Origin: Nonomuraea glycinis
GTDB taxonomy: Bacteria > Actinomycetota > Actinomycetes > Streptosporangiales > Streptosporangiaceae
DNA: 64,000 nucleotides
NCBI RefSeq assembly: GCF_014646515.1
Contig: NZ_BMNK01000008.1
Span: 1-64,000, forward strand
Direction of reading: 5' to 3'
Within the stretch, counting starts at the first letter, position 1, and each line of letters opens with the position of its first letter. Made by a program: the position numbers and the translations under genes. Below are positions 7,890 to 16,422 of this stretch, piece by piece. The notes beneath the pieces are model-generated. The model was not told the origin of the DNA. It saw only the letters and a program-made list of their open reading frames with translations, and searched no databases.

Positions 7890-8216
7890 ATGACGATGCC
7901 CGAGCGGCTAACTGAGCCGTTCATCGACGTGGCCGAGGTCCTCTGGAGATCTCCGCATGGGCTCCACGGCTACGAGATCAAAAAGCAGACCATGCGCCTG
8001 GCCCCGACCGTCTATAACAACCTCGATCGGCTCACCGGGCTGGGGTGGGCCATCGGCAGCTTCGAACTTCGCAACCCGACTCCGGGTCGTCCACCACGAC
8101 AGACCTTCGAGCTCACGCCCGAAGGTCGCACCCAGGTGGAAAAGTTGTTGATCGCATGGGGGCGCATCCCATCGTCGAGACTCGGCATGGCGAGCGATGC
8201 CGGTGGTGATCTGTGA
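7890..8216 (+). CDS. Second PadR-like winged-helix regulator
   Basis: 108 aa from the ATG at 7890; a TTG at 7884 would add two residues. The winged-helix elements are clear: DVAEVLWRSPHGLHGYEIKK, then LAPTVYNNLDRLTGLGW and GRPPRQTFELTPEG. It differs strongly from the first PadR copy upstream, so the pair is not a recent duplication. It is preceded by an A+T-rich stretch (7848-7885) that could carry a separate promoter. Its last codons overlap the next gene (GTGA), so it is translationally coupled to a membrane protein, an arrangement repeatedly seen for actinobacterial PadR genes. Confidence 0.8.
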   Translation: MTMPERLTEPFIDVAEVLWRSPHGLHGYEIKKQTMRLAPTVYNNLDRLTGLGWAIGSFELRNPTPGRPPRQTFELTPEGRTQVEKLLIAWGRIPSSRLGMASDAGGDL

Positions 8217-8800
8217 CAACACAGCAGATCATTCTCACCATCGCGCTCGCGCTCGTGGTCAACGAAATCTTGGGAGGCACCCACCGGCTTTCCCGATGCA
8301 TCGTGCGCTGGGCCGCTCGGTGCTGGGAGAAGCGATCAGGCATCGACCACACTGCCGACTGGCTCGAAGATCTTGAGCATGGCCCGCCCACGATCTTCAA
8401 GCTCCTCAGCGCGCTGTGGCTCGCTTTGAGCGCCATCGTGCCCCCTGAGAGGCTCACGCTCAATCTTCCGTCCGTATGGCGCATGGCGAAGCCGTCGGTC
8501 TTCATCCTCGCAGACGTGTTCCGGGCGTTCTCCCGGCTGGCAGTCACCATCTCCTTCCGGGGGTGGGCCAAACAACGGCAATTGCCCAGCGAACTGGTCC
8601 ATCCCGCGCACCAATGGTTCGTGCTCGCCGTGGCGTCGCTTCTAGGCAGGGACAAGCGAGACCGATTTGCTGAGGAGCTGATGGCAGAGTTGGCTGCGAT
8701 ACCGGGAGATCGCGCTCGCGCCAGGTTCGTTACCAGCCTTGTGCTGGGGGCGCCGAGAACGGTGATCATGCTTCGCTTCGCGAAAACCCCACCTCGTTAG
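8213..8800 (+). CDS. Membrane protein coupled to a PadR regulator, unknown function
   Basis: 195 aa from a GTG at 8213 that overlaps the PadR stop by 4 bp. There is a hydrophobic N-terminal segment (about residues 6-24), a second around 62-78, and an amphipathic C-terminal half ending in RDKRDRFAEELMAELAAIPG and ARFVTSLVLGAPRTVIML. The RFAEELMAEL pattern resembles a group of PadR-linked actinobacterial membrane proteins with no known function; I recall that resemblance from general pattern and could not search it. It is probably the target or partner of the coupled PadR protein, and is cargo of the mobile element. Confidence 0.65.
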   Translation: MTTQQIILTIALALVVNEILGGTHRLSRCIVRWAARCWEKRSGIDHTADWLEDLEHGPPTIFKLLSALWLALSAIVPPERLTLNLPSVWRMAKPSVFILADVFRAFSRLAVTISFRGWAKQRQLPSELVHPAHQWFVLAVASLLGRDKRDRFAEELMAELAAIPGDRARARFVTSLVLGAPRTVIMLRFAKTPPR

Positions 8801-8850
8801 TTGCTTCACTAAGCCGCCTCTGTTGGCCTATGCGGAGGATGGTGGACATA

Positions 8851-8885
8851 CCCAGGCTGCACGGTTGACGAGCCGACAGCCTGGG
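8851..8885. terminator. Hairpin between convergent cargo and recombinase operons
   Basis: CCCAGGCTG (8851-8859) pairs perfectly with CAGCCTGGG (8877-8885) over a 17-nt loop. It lies between the end of the plus-strand cargo genes and the end of the minus-strand recombinase operon and could serve both. Confidence 0.5.
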
Positions 8886-8891
8886 AAGCCA

Positions 8892-9455
8892 TCAACGATG
8901 GCCATTGGAGCTGTTGACGCGAGCAATTAGCTCGCGATTGGCTGCGCGGGCGGCGTCGAGTTCGTCGGTCAGTTCCTCCTTGCGGAGTCGCATGTCGACG
9001 ACCTGTTGTTCCAGGGTCGTGATGCGGGCTTTGAGCTGTTCGATGTCGTCGGGGGCCCCGAGGCCGGACTCGCGCCAGGCCTGTTCACCAAGGATCTCCG
9101 ACAGCCGTTTCTCGAGCTGGTGGACGCGTCCGGCCAGCCGGGTGCAGCGGGCTTGGGCGTTGGCCAGGTCGGCCTGTAGCGAGGCCCTGCTGACGGTGGG
9201 GCCGACTCCGGCAGTGTTGGGCGGTTGGGCCTCCAGCGCGTGGAGCTGTTCGAGCAGGTCGCGGTGCCGGTAGAAGAAGGTGCGGTCGACACCTGCCCTG
9301 CGGGCGATCGCCGAGACGCTGATCTCCTCGCCGGAGGCGGCGGCCTCGTTGAGGGCCTTGAGCACCCGCTGGCGGCGTCGGGCGGAGTCGGCCCGGCGGC
9401 CTTCGGCCAACGAGGTGGTGCGGGCGTCGACGGTTTCGGGGGACGAGGTGGTCAT
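8892..9455 (-). CDS. DUF6262 family protein (TnpC-like accessory)
   Basis: 187 aa from the ATG at 9455, which overlaps the stop of the large recombinase (ATGA). Residues about 45-85 hold a helix-turn-helix-like segment (EISVSAIARRAGVDRTFFYR), and the rest is a long coiled coil (LEKRLSEILGEQ, LKARITTLEQQVVDMRLRKE). This size, position and architecture match the third gene of Tn554-type elements, whose TnpC protein assists orientation and efficiency of transposition. The frame is open well upstream of the chosen start, but that part overlaps the recombinase gene in another frame and is ignored. Confidence 0.85.
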   Translation of the reverse strand: MTTSSPETVDARTTSLAEGRRADSARRRQRVLKALNEAAASGEEISVSAIARRAGVDRTFFYRHRDLLEQLHALEAQPPNTAGVGPTVSRASLQADLANAQARCTRLAGRVHQLEKRLSEILGEQAWRESGLGAPDDIEQLKARITTLEQQVVDMRLRKEELTDELDAARAANRELIARVNSSNGHR

Positions 9456-11926
9456 GCTGAGCGCTCCGGGCGGACGTCGGGCAGGGGTTGGCGGATGCGA
9501 GGCATGCCGAGCATCACGGTGCGATGTCGCCGGACGGCAGCGACGGCCTGGTCGATCTCGGCGCGTTCCTTGGTGGTCAGTTCGCCGAGGTCGTCCTTGA
9601 TCCGGTTGATGAGCCGGCGGACTCGGCGTATCTCCTCGTGCGACGGCATCGCCTCGGCCCGGGCCCATTCGTCGACGTCGGCGGCGGCCAGCAGCCGTTC
9701 CCGGTTGCGTAGCAGGTCGTCGAGGTAGGCCTGCAGGTCGGGCAGGTAGGAGACGTCGGTGCGGAAGTGGTCGCAGCCCACGCAGCGGAACCGGAACGGG
9801 CAGGAGTGCCCGCCGGCCTTGACGTTGGACGGCTCGCCGCAGACACCGAACGGGACGACGACCTCACCGACGGCGCGGCGGGCGTGTTCGGAGTCCAGCA
9901 GCGCCTTGGCCTGCTGCCAGATGCGGTTGCCGTGCCGGTCGAACTGCAGCGTGGCGACCCGGTCGACGGCCTCGCGGCGCCGCGTCTCGCCCACGCGGTA
10001 ATACCGTTTCGACGTGTCCAGCAGCCGATGATCCATGAGTTCACGGAGCACGTCGACATGGACGCCCGCGTCGGCGTGGCGTTGGGCGTAGGTGTGACGA
10101 TATGCGTAGGGCACCACTTGGGCCTTGTCGAACTCGGTGCCGTCGGTCAGCAGCAGCGGCGGCAGGTTGTCGACCCAGAGCCGGTGTCGTTCGCTCATGC
10201 TGGAGTCGCCGATCGGGCGGGTGCCGTCGGGGTTCTTGCGGGGTGAGGGCAGCAGCTTCAGTTCGGCGATCGGGATGTCGGGATACCGTTCTCGGACGTG
10301 CTTCTTCTGCTGTGTGATCAGCTCGGCGGTGACCTCGGGGATCGGCAGGCGGCGGCCGAGCCGGTTGCGTTTGCGGTTGTCGTAGATGAGTACGGGGTCG
10401 CCATTGTCGTCGCGGTCCAGGCAGTCCCACGGCAGTTCGCAGATGTCATCGGGGCGACGGCCGGTGTCAATGGCCAGCTCAACGGCGACGCGGACCTCGC
10501 GGCTGGTCCTGGCCAGCTCCTCGAACTGCGGCAGGTGTTCGCAGAGCTGCCGCATGATCTCCGGTGGAAGGTCTCGGCCGGGTTCGTCGTCCTCGGGTTC
10601 CTGCGGAACGTCGCTGGTCAAGAGCACGAAGTCGTCGGGCAGGCCGGCGGCGGCCTGCCCGGGGCGGGTCAGCCCGAGGCTGCGGACGCGGGCCAGCATC
10701 CGCTTGAGTTGGCGGACGATCCGAGCCCGCGCTTTGTGGGTGAGCTTGTCGTTCGCCTCCTGGTAGGCGAGCCGGTGCAGGTAGCTCTCGATGTCGGCGC
10801 GGCCGAGCTGGGAGGGGATCTCGCCGTGGTCGTCGCGGACGGCGCGCAGACTCGCCGAGAGCAAGACCGCGCAGTTCACGTGGTGCTGAACGAAGCCGCG
10901 GGCGCCGTCGCCGCGGCGTTTGGGCAGGTCGTCGAGAGCCCACTGTTTGATGGCCTCGCGCAGCCACCACTGGGAGATCTTCGTGAAGTTCAGGCGTCCG
11001 CCGAACCCGAACGCCGCCAGGTCCCAGATGTCCTTGGTCCTCTCCGCTTCGGGGTCGAGGAAGGCTCGATAGACGTGCCGGGCGATCGAGTTGGAGATCG
11101 ACCGTTTGCCCTTGTCGGTCGGCTCGGAGAGATCGGCGACCGAGGTGACCTGGCAACGGCGCAGGTCGTCGATGACGATCCGGATCATCTCGGGCTTGGT
11201 CTTCACTCCGTCGCGCGTGCGTTGCTGGAGCCCATAGAGAACCTGCAGGACCGCCAGCGGCGTCAGGCCGCGCAGGTTGACGATCCCGGCTTCGGGGATC
11301 GGCGGCTCGGTCGCCTGCCAGTGCGGCTCGTCCACGTCCTGGCCGGTCTTCTGCAGGGCGAGCATCCTTTTGTAGTGGGCGTCGCAGTAGGAGCACAGGC
11401 TGCTGATCCGATCGCGCAGGCAGGCCACCACCGCGCAGGGCCCGAAGCTCTCTCGCGGCCGCGCCTCGGGGTGGACCAGGAATTCCTCCAAGGTCAGCTT
11501 GCGGATCTCCTGCTGTTCCCAGGAGTGGGAGTTGCAGAGCGGCCGCCGTGAGGAGATCCGGATCCGCGGGCAGCCGGTCACCGCGCAGGTCTCCAGCCGC
11601 ACGACCCTCGCAGGAGGAGGAAGTAGGTGGATGTCGTTCTCGCTCAGCCCGTGCTTGGGGAGCCTACGGCGGCACGAGGTGCAGATCCGGGCCGCTCCAC
11701 CGGCTCGGTTCTGGCAGCCGCCGACGCGGCAGGCCGGCCAGCCCAGCAGCGGGTGATCTGCGGGCATGTGGAAGATCCGCAGGGCCGAGTCCCAGCGGAT
11801 CTCGGCCAGGAAGGCCGCGTCGAGCAGCGGGACGAGCCGCAGAGCGGCCTCGTCGAGGACGGCATCGGGCAGCCCGAGCTGCGCGGCGGCCGTGGGGACG
11901 GCCGCCGCGGTGAGGAGGGCGGTCAC
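9452..11926 (-). CDS. Large tyrosine recombinase (TnpB-like) of the trio element
   Basis: 824 aa. The N-terminal third has repeated Cys patterns (CRVGGCQNRAGGAARICTSC; CAVTGCPRIRISSRRPLC; CAVVACLRDRISSLCSYC) that look like zinc-binding modules. The catalytic domain carries Arg in IDTGRRPDDICELPWDCLD, the YAYRHTYAQRHADAG box and His plus Tyr in LMDHRLLDTSKRYYRV. Near the C-terminus CGEPSNVKAGGHSCPFRFRC and CVGCDHF form another Cys cluster, typical of Tn554 TnpB relatives. It should act together with the other recombinase to cut and join the element ends. GTG start at 11926 overlaps the upstream stop by 4 bp. Confidence 0.88.
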   Translation of the reverse strand: MTALLTAAAVPTAAAQLGLPDAVLDEAALRLVPLLDAAFLAEIRWDSALRIFHMPADHPLLGWPACRVGGCQNRAGGAARICTSCRRRLPKHGLSENDIHLLPPPARVVRLETCAVTGCPRIRISSRRPLCNSHSWEQQEIRKLTLEEFLVHPEARPRESFGPCAVVACLRDRISSLCSYCDAHYKRMLALQKTGQDVDEPHWQATEPPIPEAGIVNLRGLTPLAVLQVLYGLQQRTRDGVKTKPEMIRIVIDDLRRCQVTSVADLSEPTDKGKRSISNSIARHVYRAFLDPEAERTKDIWDLAAFGFGGRLNFTKISQWWLREAIKQWALDDLPKRRGDGARGFVQHHVNCAVLLSASLRAVRDDHGEIPSQLGRADIESYLHRLAYQEANDKLTHKARARIVRQLKRMLARVRSLGLTRPGQAAAGLPDDFVLLTSDVPQEPEDDEPGRDLPPEIMRQLCEHLPQFEELARTSREVRVAVELAIDTGRRPDDICELPWDCLDRDDNGDPVLIYDNRKRNRLGRRLPIPEVTAELITQQKKHVRERYPDIPIAELKLLPSPRKNPDGTRPIGDSSMSERHRLWVDNLPPLLLTDGTEFDKAQVVPYAYRHTYAQRHADAGVHVDVLRELMDHRLLDTSKRYYRVGETRRREAVDRVATLQFDRHGNRIWQQAKALLDSEHARRAVGEVVVPFGVCGEPSNVKAGGHSCPFRFRCVGCDHFRTDVSYLPDLQAYLDDLLRNRERLLAAADVDEWARAEAMPSHEEIRRVRRLINRIKDDLGELTTKERAEIDQAVAAVRRHRTVMLGMPRIRQPLPDVRPERSA

Positions 11927-13101
11927 CAGGCGGCCCCGTCCATCCGCCGCGGGCTAGGAACGCGCTCGACCGCGGCCCGCAGCCGGGCGGGGTCGGGATG
12001 CAGGTAGACCTGGGTCGACCGCATGGAGGCGTGCCCGAGCAGTTCCTGGACCTCGTCGATGGTGCCGCCGGCGTCCACGACGTTACTTCCATAAGCGTGC
12101 CTGAGCTGATGCGGCGTGACCTGGCGATCGAGCCGAGCCCGCGAGCACAGCGCGGTGATCAGATCGTTGATTGCGTCCGGCCGCATCGGCGCCCCGACCG
12201 GCCCGCGGAACAGGTTGATCAACGCGAAGTCGCTGGCCTGGGCTTGCGGGATCTCCGCCCGCTCGAACACGTACTGGTCATAGGCCTGAACCAGCAGGAA
12301 GTCGACTGGCACTGCGCGCTGACGACGCGATTTGGCCCACGCCCCGTTCGGGTTGTCGCGGCGGATGACGTGCAGATGGGCGCCCTGGGCTTCGCAGCCC
12401 AGCGGCCGTGAGTCCGGCATCAGGTGGAGATCGCTGCGTCGCAGCCCGCACATTTCGCCGCGCCGTAGTCCCGCCCGCGCCATCAGCAGCACGATCAGCC
12501 GGTCACGGGCCGACAAGCAGGCGTGTAGCAGGGCGACGATCTCCTCATCGCTGGCCCGATCGACCGGTTCTTCCGGCTCGTGCAGCCGGTGTCGCGCTCG
12601 CATCCGCCACGACATGCCGGCGTCCTCACCGCGGGCCTCCAGCGGCAGATCCAGATCATCGGCCAGCTCATAGATCTGCGCCAGCACCTGCTGGGGCGCC
12701 TCGCCCGCAGTGACCGCGTGGACCAGGAAGCCGCGGACCGCGGTCAGCACCGCGTTGATCCGCCGGGCACCGCGGACCGGTTCCCGGCCGGGCCCGGCCA
12801 GCACCTCCGCGCCCACAGGGTCGGCGTTCAGACCGCTGACCTCCTTCGGTGCGTGCCGCAGCCACGTCATGAACAGGCCGAAGTCCGCGGCCGCCGTCCG
12901 CCAATCCCGCCCCGTCCTGCGGCACCACCGCAGGAACAGCGCGATTCCGCCCGCGTACGCCTTGCTCGTCGACTCGGCGCCGTCGCGCCCGAACCTGACC
13001 TGCCGCAAGAACGCGTCCGCGCCCTCGATCACGACCAGGTCCTCATTCAGCACCGTCCAATACCGCACCCCAGACGGCAACTTCACCGGGAACGCCCGCA
13101 T
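11923..13101 (-). CDS. Tyrosine recombinase (TnpA-like) of the trio element
   Basis: 392 aa from the ATG at 13101, preferred to upstream starts because GAGGAG stands four bases before it. Catalytic residues are visible: Arg in ARAGLRRGEMCGL, a likely Lys in WAKSRRQRAVPV, HQLRHAYGS, and LLGHASMRSTQVYLH with the Tyr nucleophile. The N-terminal half is a core-binding domain. It is the first gene of the element's minus-strand operon; its product and the larger recombinase probably form the two-enzyme integrase of Tn554-like elements. The 110 bp from here to the right inverted end (13212) contain no other gene and must hold the promoter. Confidence 0.9.
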   Translation of the reverse strand: MRAFPVKLPSGVRYWTVLNEDLVVIEGADAFLRQVRFGRDGAESTSKAYAGGIALFLRWCRRTGRDWRTAAADFGLFMTWLRHAPKEVSGLNADPVGAEVLAGPGREPVRGARRINAVLTAVRGFLVHAVTAGEAPQQVLAQIYELADDLDLPLEARGEDAGMSWRMRARHRLHEPEEPVDRASDEEIVALLHACLSARDRLIVLLMARAGLRRGEMCGLRRSDLHLMPDSRPLGCEAQGAHLHVIRRDNPNGAWAKSRRQRAVPVDFLLVQAYDQYVFERAEIPQAQASDFALINLFRGPVGAPMRPDAINDLITALCSRARLDRQVTPHQLRHAYGSNVVDAGGTIDEVQELLGHASMRSTQVYLHPDPARLRAAVERVPSPRRMDGAAW

Positions 13102-13211
13102 CGATCTCCTCGCTCCAACTGGCATCAGAACAACACCAGCCACAAGAGCCACACACTAGGAGAAGCGCTGCAAAACCCTCAACCGGGAGGACTATGCAAC
13201 ATCACGCAACA

Positions 13212-13231
13212 GGCCAGCGACCCCAGGGGAA
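13212..13231 (-). repeat. Right inverted end of the trio element
   Basis: Read inward on the minus strand it is TTCCCCTGGGGTCGCTGGCC, matching the left end at 7303-7324 with small differences. It lies directly inside the 6-bp core TACTCG at 13232-13237. Confidence 0.75.
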
Positions 13232-15299
13232 TACTCGGTCATCAGGTTCGACGACCACGACCCGAACTTCTTCGAGTCGCTGGCGCAGGCGGTGCCGTTG
13301 CCCCACCACAGCGGATCCCGCATCTTCAAGGTGGCGTTGACCAGGGTCGCGATCGCCGCGCGGAGGTTGTCGCGGTTGACGAACAGATGCCGGGTCGCGC
13401 GCAGCGCGGCCTCGGTCTCGCCGTGGCGGCCGCCGTCAGCGACCCGTTTGATCCCCACATTGGTGCCGAGCGCGTACAGCACCAGCAGCAGCCGCTTGCG
13501 GATCACCTCCCGCGGGGTCGCCTCCCTCGTGGCGACCGTGGTGAACGCGTCGGTGAAGTCGGTGACGAAGTCCGACTCCTTCAGGAAGTCCAGCAGGTCG
13601 ATGATCCCCCACCGGGCGGCGACCTCGGTGTGCAGGGCACGCAGGTTCTCCGGAACCTGAAGTTTGCCCAAGTCGGGGATATGCCAGCGCGCCTCGCCGC
13701 GCAGCGTCTTCACCTTCGTCCCGCCCGAGCGGTTCCTGCGGACCGCCTCCCCGCACGCCGCCATCGCCGCGCGCATCGCCTCCTGCAGCGTGGCGATGAA
13801 CACGCCGGCGTCCAGCGGCTGACGCAGTTCCTCGTAGTGGACGTCCCGGTTGTCCTCGAAGTCCGTCGGCAGGTCCTCCTCGGGGTTGCGCCAGCGGCGG
13901 GCCCCGGCGACGTAGATCTCGCGGCGGCGCAGCGCGTCCTTCAGCGACACGATCACGCACAGCTCATACGAGGCCCGCTCGATGATCCCGTTCTCGTCGA
14001 CGACCGCCTCCAGCCAGCCGTCCGGCACCACGCCCTTGATCGGGACGTTCTCCGAGGCGTCGTAGTTGCGGGTGGCGTTGGGGATGTCGGCGTAGCGCTG
14101 CAGCAGGTCCACAGCGTCCATCAGCGGCCGGTAGGCGGTGTTGTTGCACTTGAACTCAATCGCCGCCAGCAGCTTCGGGAGCATCCGCCGGTAGTAGTTC
14201 GAATACGAGCTGGTCAGCACCGTCCGCACCCGGGCCTTATAGGCCTTGGCGTCCGCCTTCGCCTCGGCGACCAGCGCCTGCAGCGTCGCCTCCCCTCCCG
14301 GCACAGCCGGGAACACCACCTGCCGGACCGTGCCCTCCGGCGTCCGCAGCGAGGCCTCGGCGATCGAGAACAGCTTCTCGGTCTTGCGGTGCACCTTCTT
14401 GGCCTCGGCCTCGATCGCCTTCTCGATCTTCCGTTCCGCCCGAGTGTTGAACTTCGATACCAGGCCGATGAACAGATCGACCAGCGCGTCGGTGATCTCC
14501 GTCGTCCGCGACCACGCCAGCGCGGCCACCAACGTCAACCGGACCGGCGGCTGCATCGCCGCGAAGTCCGACGCGGGTGCGAGGCCATCGCCCGCGCCCG
14601 CCAGGAGGCCACCAGCCGATCGGAGTACCCGCCGAACAGATCCGCCGACAGGCCGAGCGCCTTCGCCCGCCGCAACTTGACGATCTCCTCCAGCAGCGTC
14701 TCCAGCCCCAACCGGCCCGGGTCGGACTTCAACTCCAACAAGAACCCGTCCTCACCCGTGGCCAGCTCCCGCAGCGACCGCGCCGAGTTCGCCGACAACC
14801 CGTTCAGCACATGCAGGCAGAACTCCCGCTCGAACCGCACCCGGCCCGCGCCTGCGATCCGGTCGATCCGGCCCGGCGGCTCGATCTTCAACGTCCGGCA
14901 ACGTCGCAGCAGCGCCGCCCGCAGGCCCTCGTCGGCGAACACCATCGGGCAGATCTTGTCCGCCAGCCACTCGGCCAGCACATCCTCATCCGCCCGGGTC
15001 GCCTCTCGAAACCCCAGCGCCTCCCGCACCTGCTTGCGGTGGTACTCGATCGTCGACCCTGACCACCGGTACTCCGCGAACAGGTCCGGATCGACTTTCA
15101 CCTGCCCCGCCACGTAGTCAACGGCGGCTTTCGGGACCTCGCCCGCATGCCGCGGGAACCGGCCCTCCTGCTCGAAGAACTTCAGCAGCAGACCGAACCC
15201 CAGACGCGTCGCCCCGGACTTGTTCCCCACCAGCTCCCAGTCGCCGTCCAGCAGCGTCCACGCCGCGATCAGATCCTCTGGCTCCCACTCCCGACGCAC
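13232..15299 (-). pseudogene. Tn3-family transposase, N-terminal fragment (frameshifted and interrupted)
   Basis: Starting at the GTG at 15299 the reading is VRREWEPEDLIAAWTLLDGD and NKSGATRLGFGLLLKFFEQE, the DUF4158 domain that opens this branch of Tn3 transposases. A frameshift near 14565-14575 breaks the frame; the second part resumes at AMQPPVRLTLVAALAW and runs to SDSKKFGSWSSNLMTEY, which contains the first catalytic Asp. There it stops at the border of the inserted element; the remainder of the protein is at 6442-7297. The frame stays open to 15371, but the family start fits 15299. No resolvase gene or terminal inverted repeat of the Tn3 element was recognised. Confidence 0.92.
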
Positions 15300-15418
15300 C
15301 CGAACCGCCCTCCACCCGACCGCCTCCGACACCAACACGATCAAGCAGAAACCCAGACCAATCAGCTTCATTCACCCACCCGTGACGACCACGAACCGCA
15401 ATCGTGATGTCTCACATA

Positions 15419-15460
15419 GCTACTTTGGGGCTGGGGCCACGTTCGGGAGCGGAGGGCCAA
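15419..15460 (+). repeat. Dispersed repeat, right copy (42 bp)
   Basis: Matches 1882-1923 in opposite orientation with one mismatch. It lies between the end of the Tn3 transposase piece and the metallopeptidase gene and runs directly into the tandem repeat that follows. Confidence 0.85.
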
Positions 15461-15534
15461 GTCGGCTCAGAGCACGCCCAAGGTCGGACCGGCTTGGGGC
15501 GCGCGCAAGGGCGGACCGGCTTGGGGCATGCTCA
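15459..15534 (+). repeat. 27-bp tandem repeat reaching the metallopeptidase start codon
   Basis: Two well-matched 27-bp units (15481-15507 and 15508-15534) follow a degenerate shorter unit (15459-15480). Each unit contains CGGACCGGCTTGGGGC. The last unit contains the ATG at 15528 used by the next gene, so the repeat replaces the usual promoter and ribosome-binding region. Confidence 0.8.
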
Positions 15535-16271
15535 TGGTGGTCACGCGTCTGGCCGTCCTTCTGCCGGCGGCGGTCGCGCAGGCGGCACCGTACCGGGATC
15601 CGCTGGTGGGGACCGGCAAGCTGGCCACGGGTTCGTGCGCCGAACCGGAGATCATCCAGGGCGGCATCCCTCGGACCCGCGAATACCTGACGGCGGTCCT
15701 GAAATGTCTGGATAAATCGTGGTCGGCGCACTTGGCCCGAGCCCGGCTGCCCTTCCGCAAGCCCGCCGTACGCTTCTACGAGGCTCCCGAGCACCGGGTG
15801 TGCGGCGTTCTGTGGCCGCAGGATGCCGCCGCCTTCTACTGCACGAACCGGGGCAGGCTGGTCTTCCCGCTCACCGGTCACTGGATCGAGGACCGCGCGG
15901 ACCTCTACCCGCTCAAGGTCGCCGCCCACGAGTACGGCCACCACGTTCAGAGCCTGACCGGCATCAGGGCTCGCTACGAGTCCGCCGTCCGGGCCGGGAA
16001 AGAGCCTCAGGCGGAGCTGAGCCGTCGCTACGAGCTGCAGGCCGACTGCCTGTCCGGCGTGTTCCTGGGCAGCGTATGGCGCTCACTGGACCGTACGGAC
16101 CGCGACTGGGCGGCGCTGCTGGAGGCGACCAGGGCGAGCGGGGACGACGCCGACGGCCACCGCGGTCACGGCAGCGGCGCCACCCGCGCCCGCTGGCTCA
16201 AGCGCGGCTACCAGACGCTCTCCCCCAGCGCCTGCGACACCTGGTCGGCCCCCTCCCGCGCACTCTCCTGA
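15528..16271 (+). CDS. Secreted neutral zinc metallopeptidase (YpfJ-like)
   Basis: 247 aa. A short signal peptide (MLMVVTRLAVLLPAAVAQA) is followed by a mature domain with the zinc motif HEYGHHVQSLTG (about residues 131-142) and the downstream ELQADCLSGVF segment that supplies the third ligand region. Four or more Cys (SCAEPE, LKCLDKSW, RVCGVLW, FYCTNRG) may form disulfides outside the cell. It belongs to the putative neutral zinc metallopeptidase family, probably a cell-surface or secreted protease of unknown substrate. The signal peptide lacks a basic N-region and starts inside a tandem repeat without a ribosome-binding site, so the original 5' end may have been lost. Confidence 0.8.
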   Translation: MLMVVTRLAVLLPAAVAQAAPYRDPLVGTGKLATGSCAEPEIIQGGIPRTREYLTAVLKCLDKSWSAHLARARLPFRKPAVRFYEAPEHRVCGVLWPQDAAAFYCTNRGRLVFPLTGHWIEDRADLYPLKVAAHEYGHHVQSLTGIRARYESAVRAGKEPQAELSRRYELQADCLSGVFLGSVWRSLDRTDRDWAALLEATRASGDDADGHRGHGSGATRARWLKRGYQTLSPSACDTWSAPSRALS

Positions 16272-16422
16272 ACCAGCCACACCCTGCGGCACCTCAACGC
16301 CACCATCAGGCGGAACATGCCGGAAGACGCCCCTCGCCCGGAACGTCCCGCGGCGTCCGTCCGAGCGCGCCGCGACCCCCGAATTGGGGAGCTCCCGAGC
16401 GCGCCACCGCCGGGACGCCAAA

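Larger units (their letters stand above)
7297..13237. mobile_element. Tn554-like tyrosine-recombinase-trio element inserted in a Tn3 transposase gene
   Basis: A 5.9-kb element bounded by 6-bp cores CACTCG (7297-7302) and TACTCG (13232-13237), each followed inward by a related inverted end. Its minus strand carries two tyrosine recombinases and a DUF6262 coiled-coil protein with overlapping stop/start codons, the gene set of Tn554-type elements. Its plus strand carries two PadR-like regulators and a membrane protein. Deleting the element and one core (keeping TACTCG) rejoins the split Tn3 transposase as MTEYHARYGG in one frame, which is the direct evidence for the boundaries. Tn554-type integration makes no target duplication but leaves cores that may differ at the two ends, as here. 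Confidence 0.9.

Noticed and set aside
10298..15117. Long plus-strand open frames antisense to the recombinase trio and Tn3 piece (including one of 845 codons)
   Set aside because: They are mirror frames caused by high GC; composition is Arg/Gly/His-rich low complexity, no family motif, and the minus-strand genes are clearly real.
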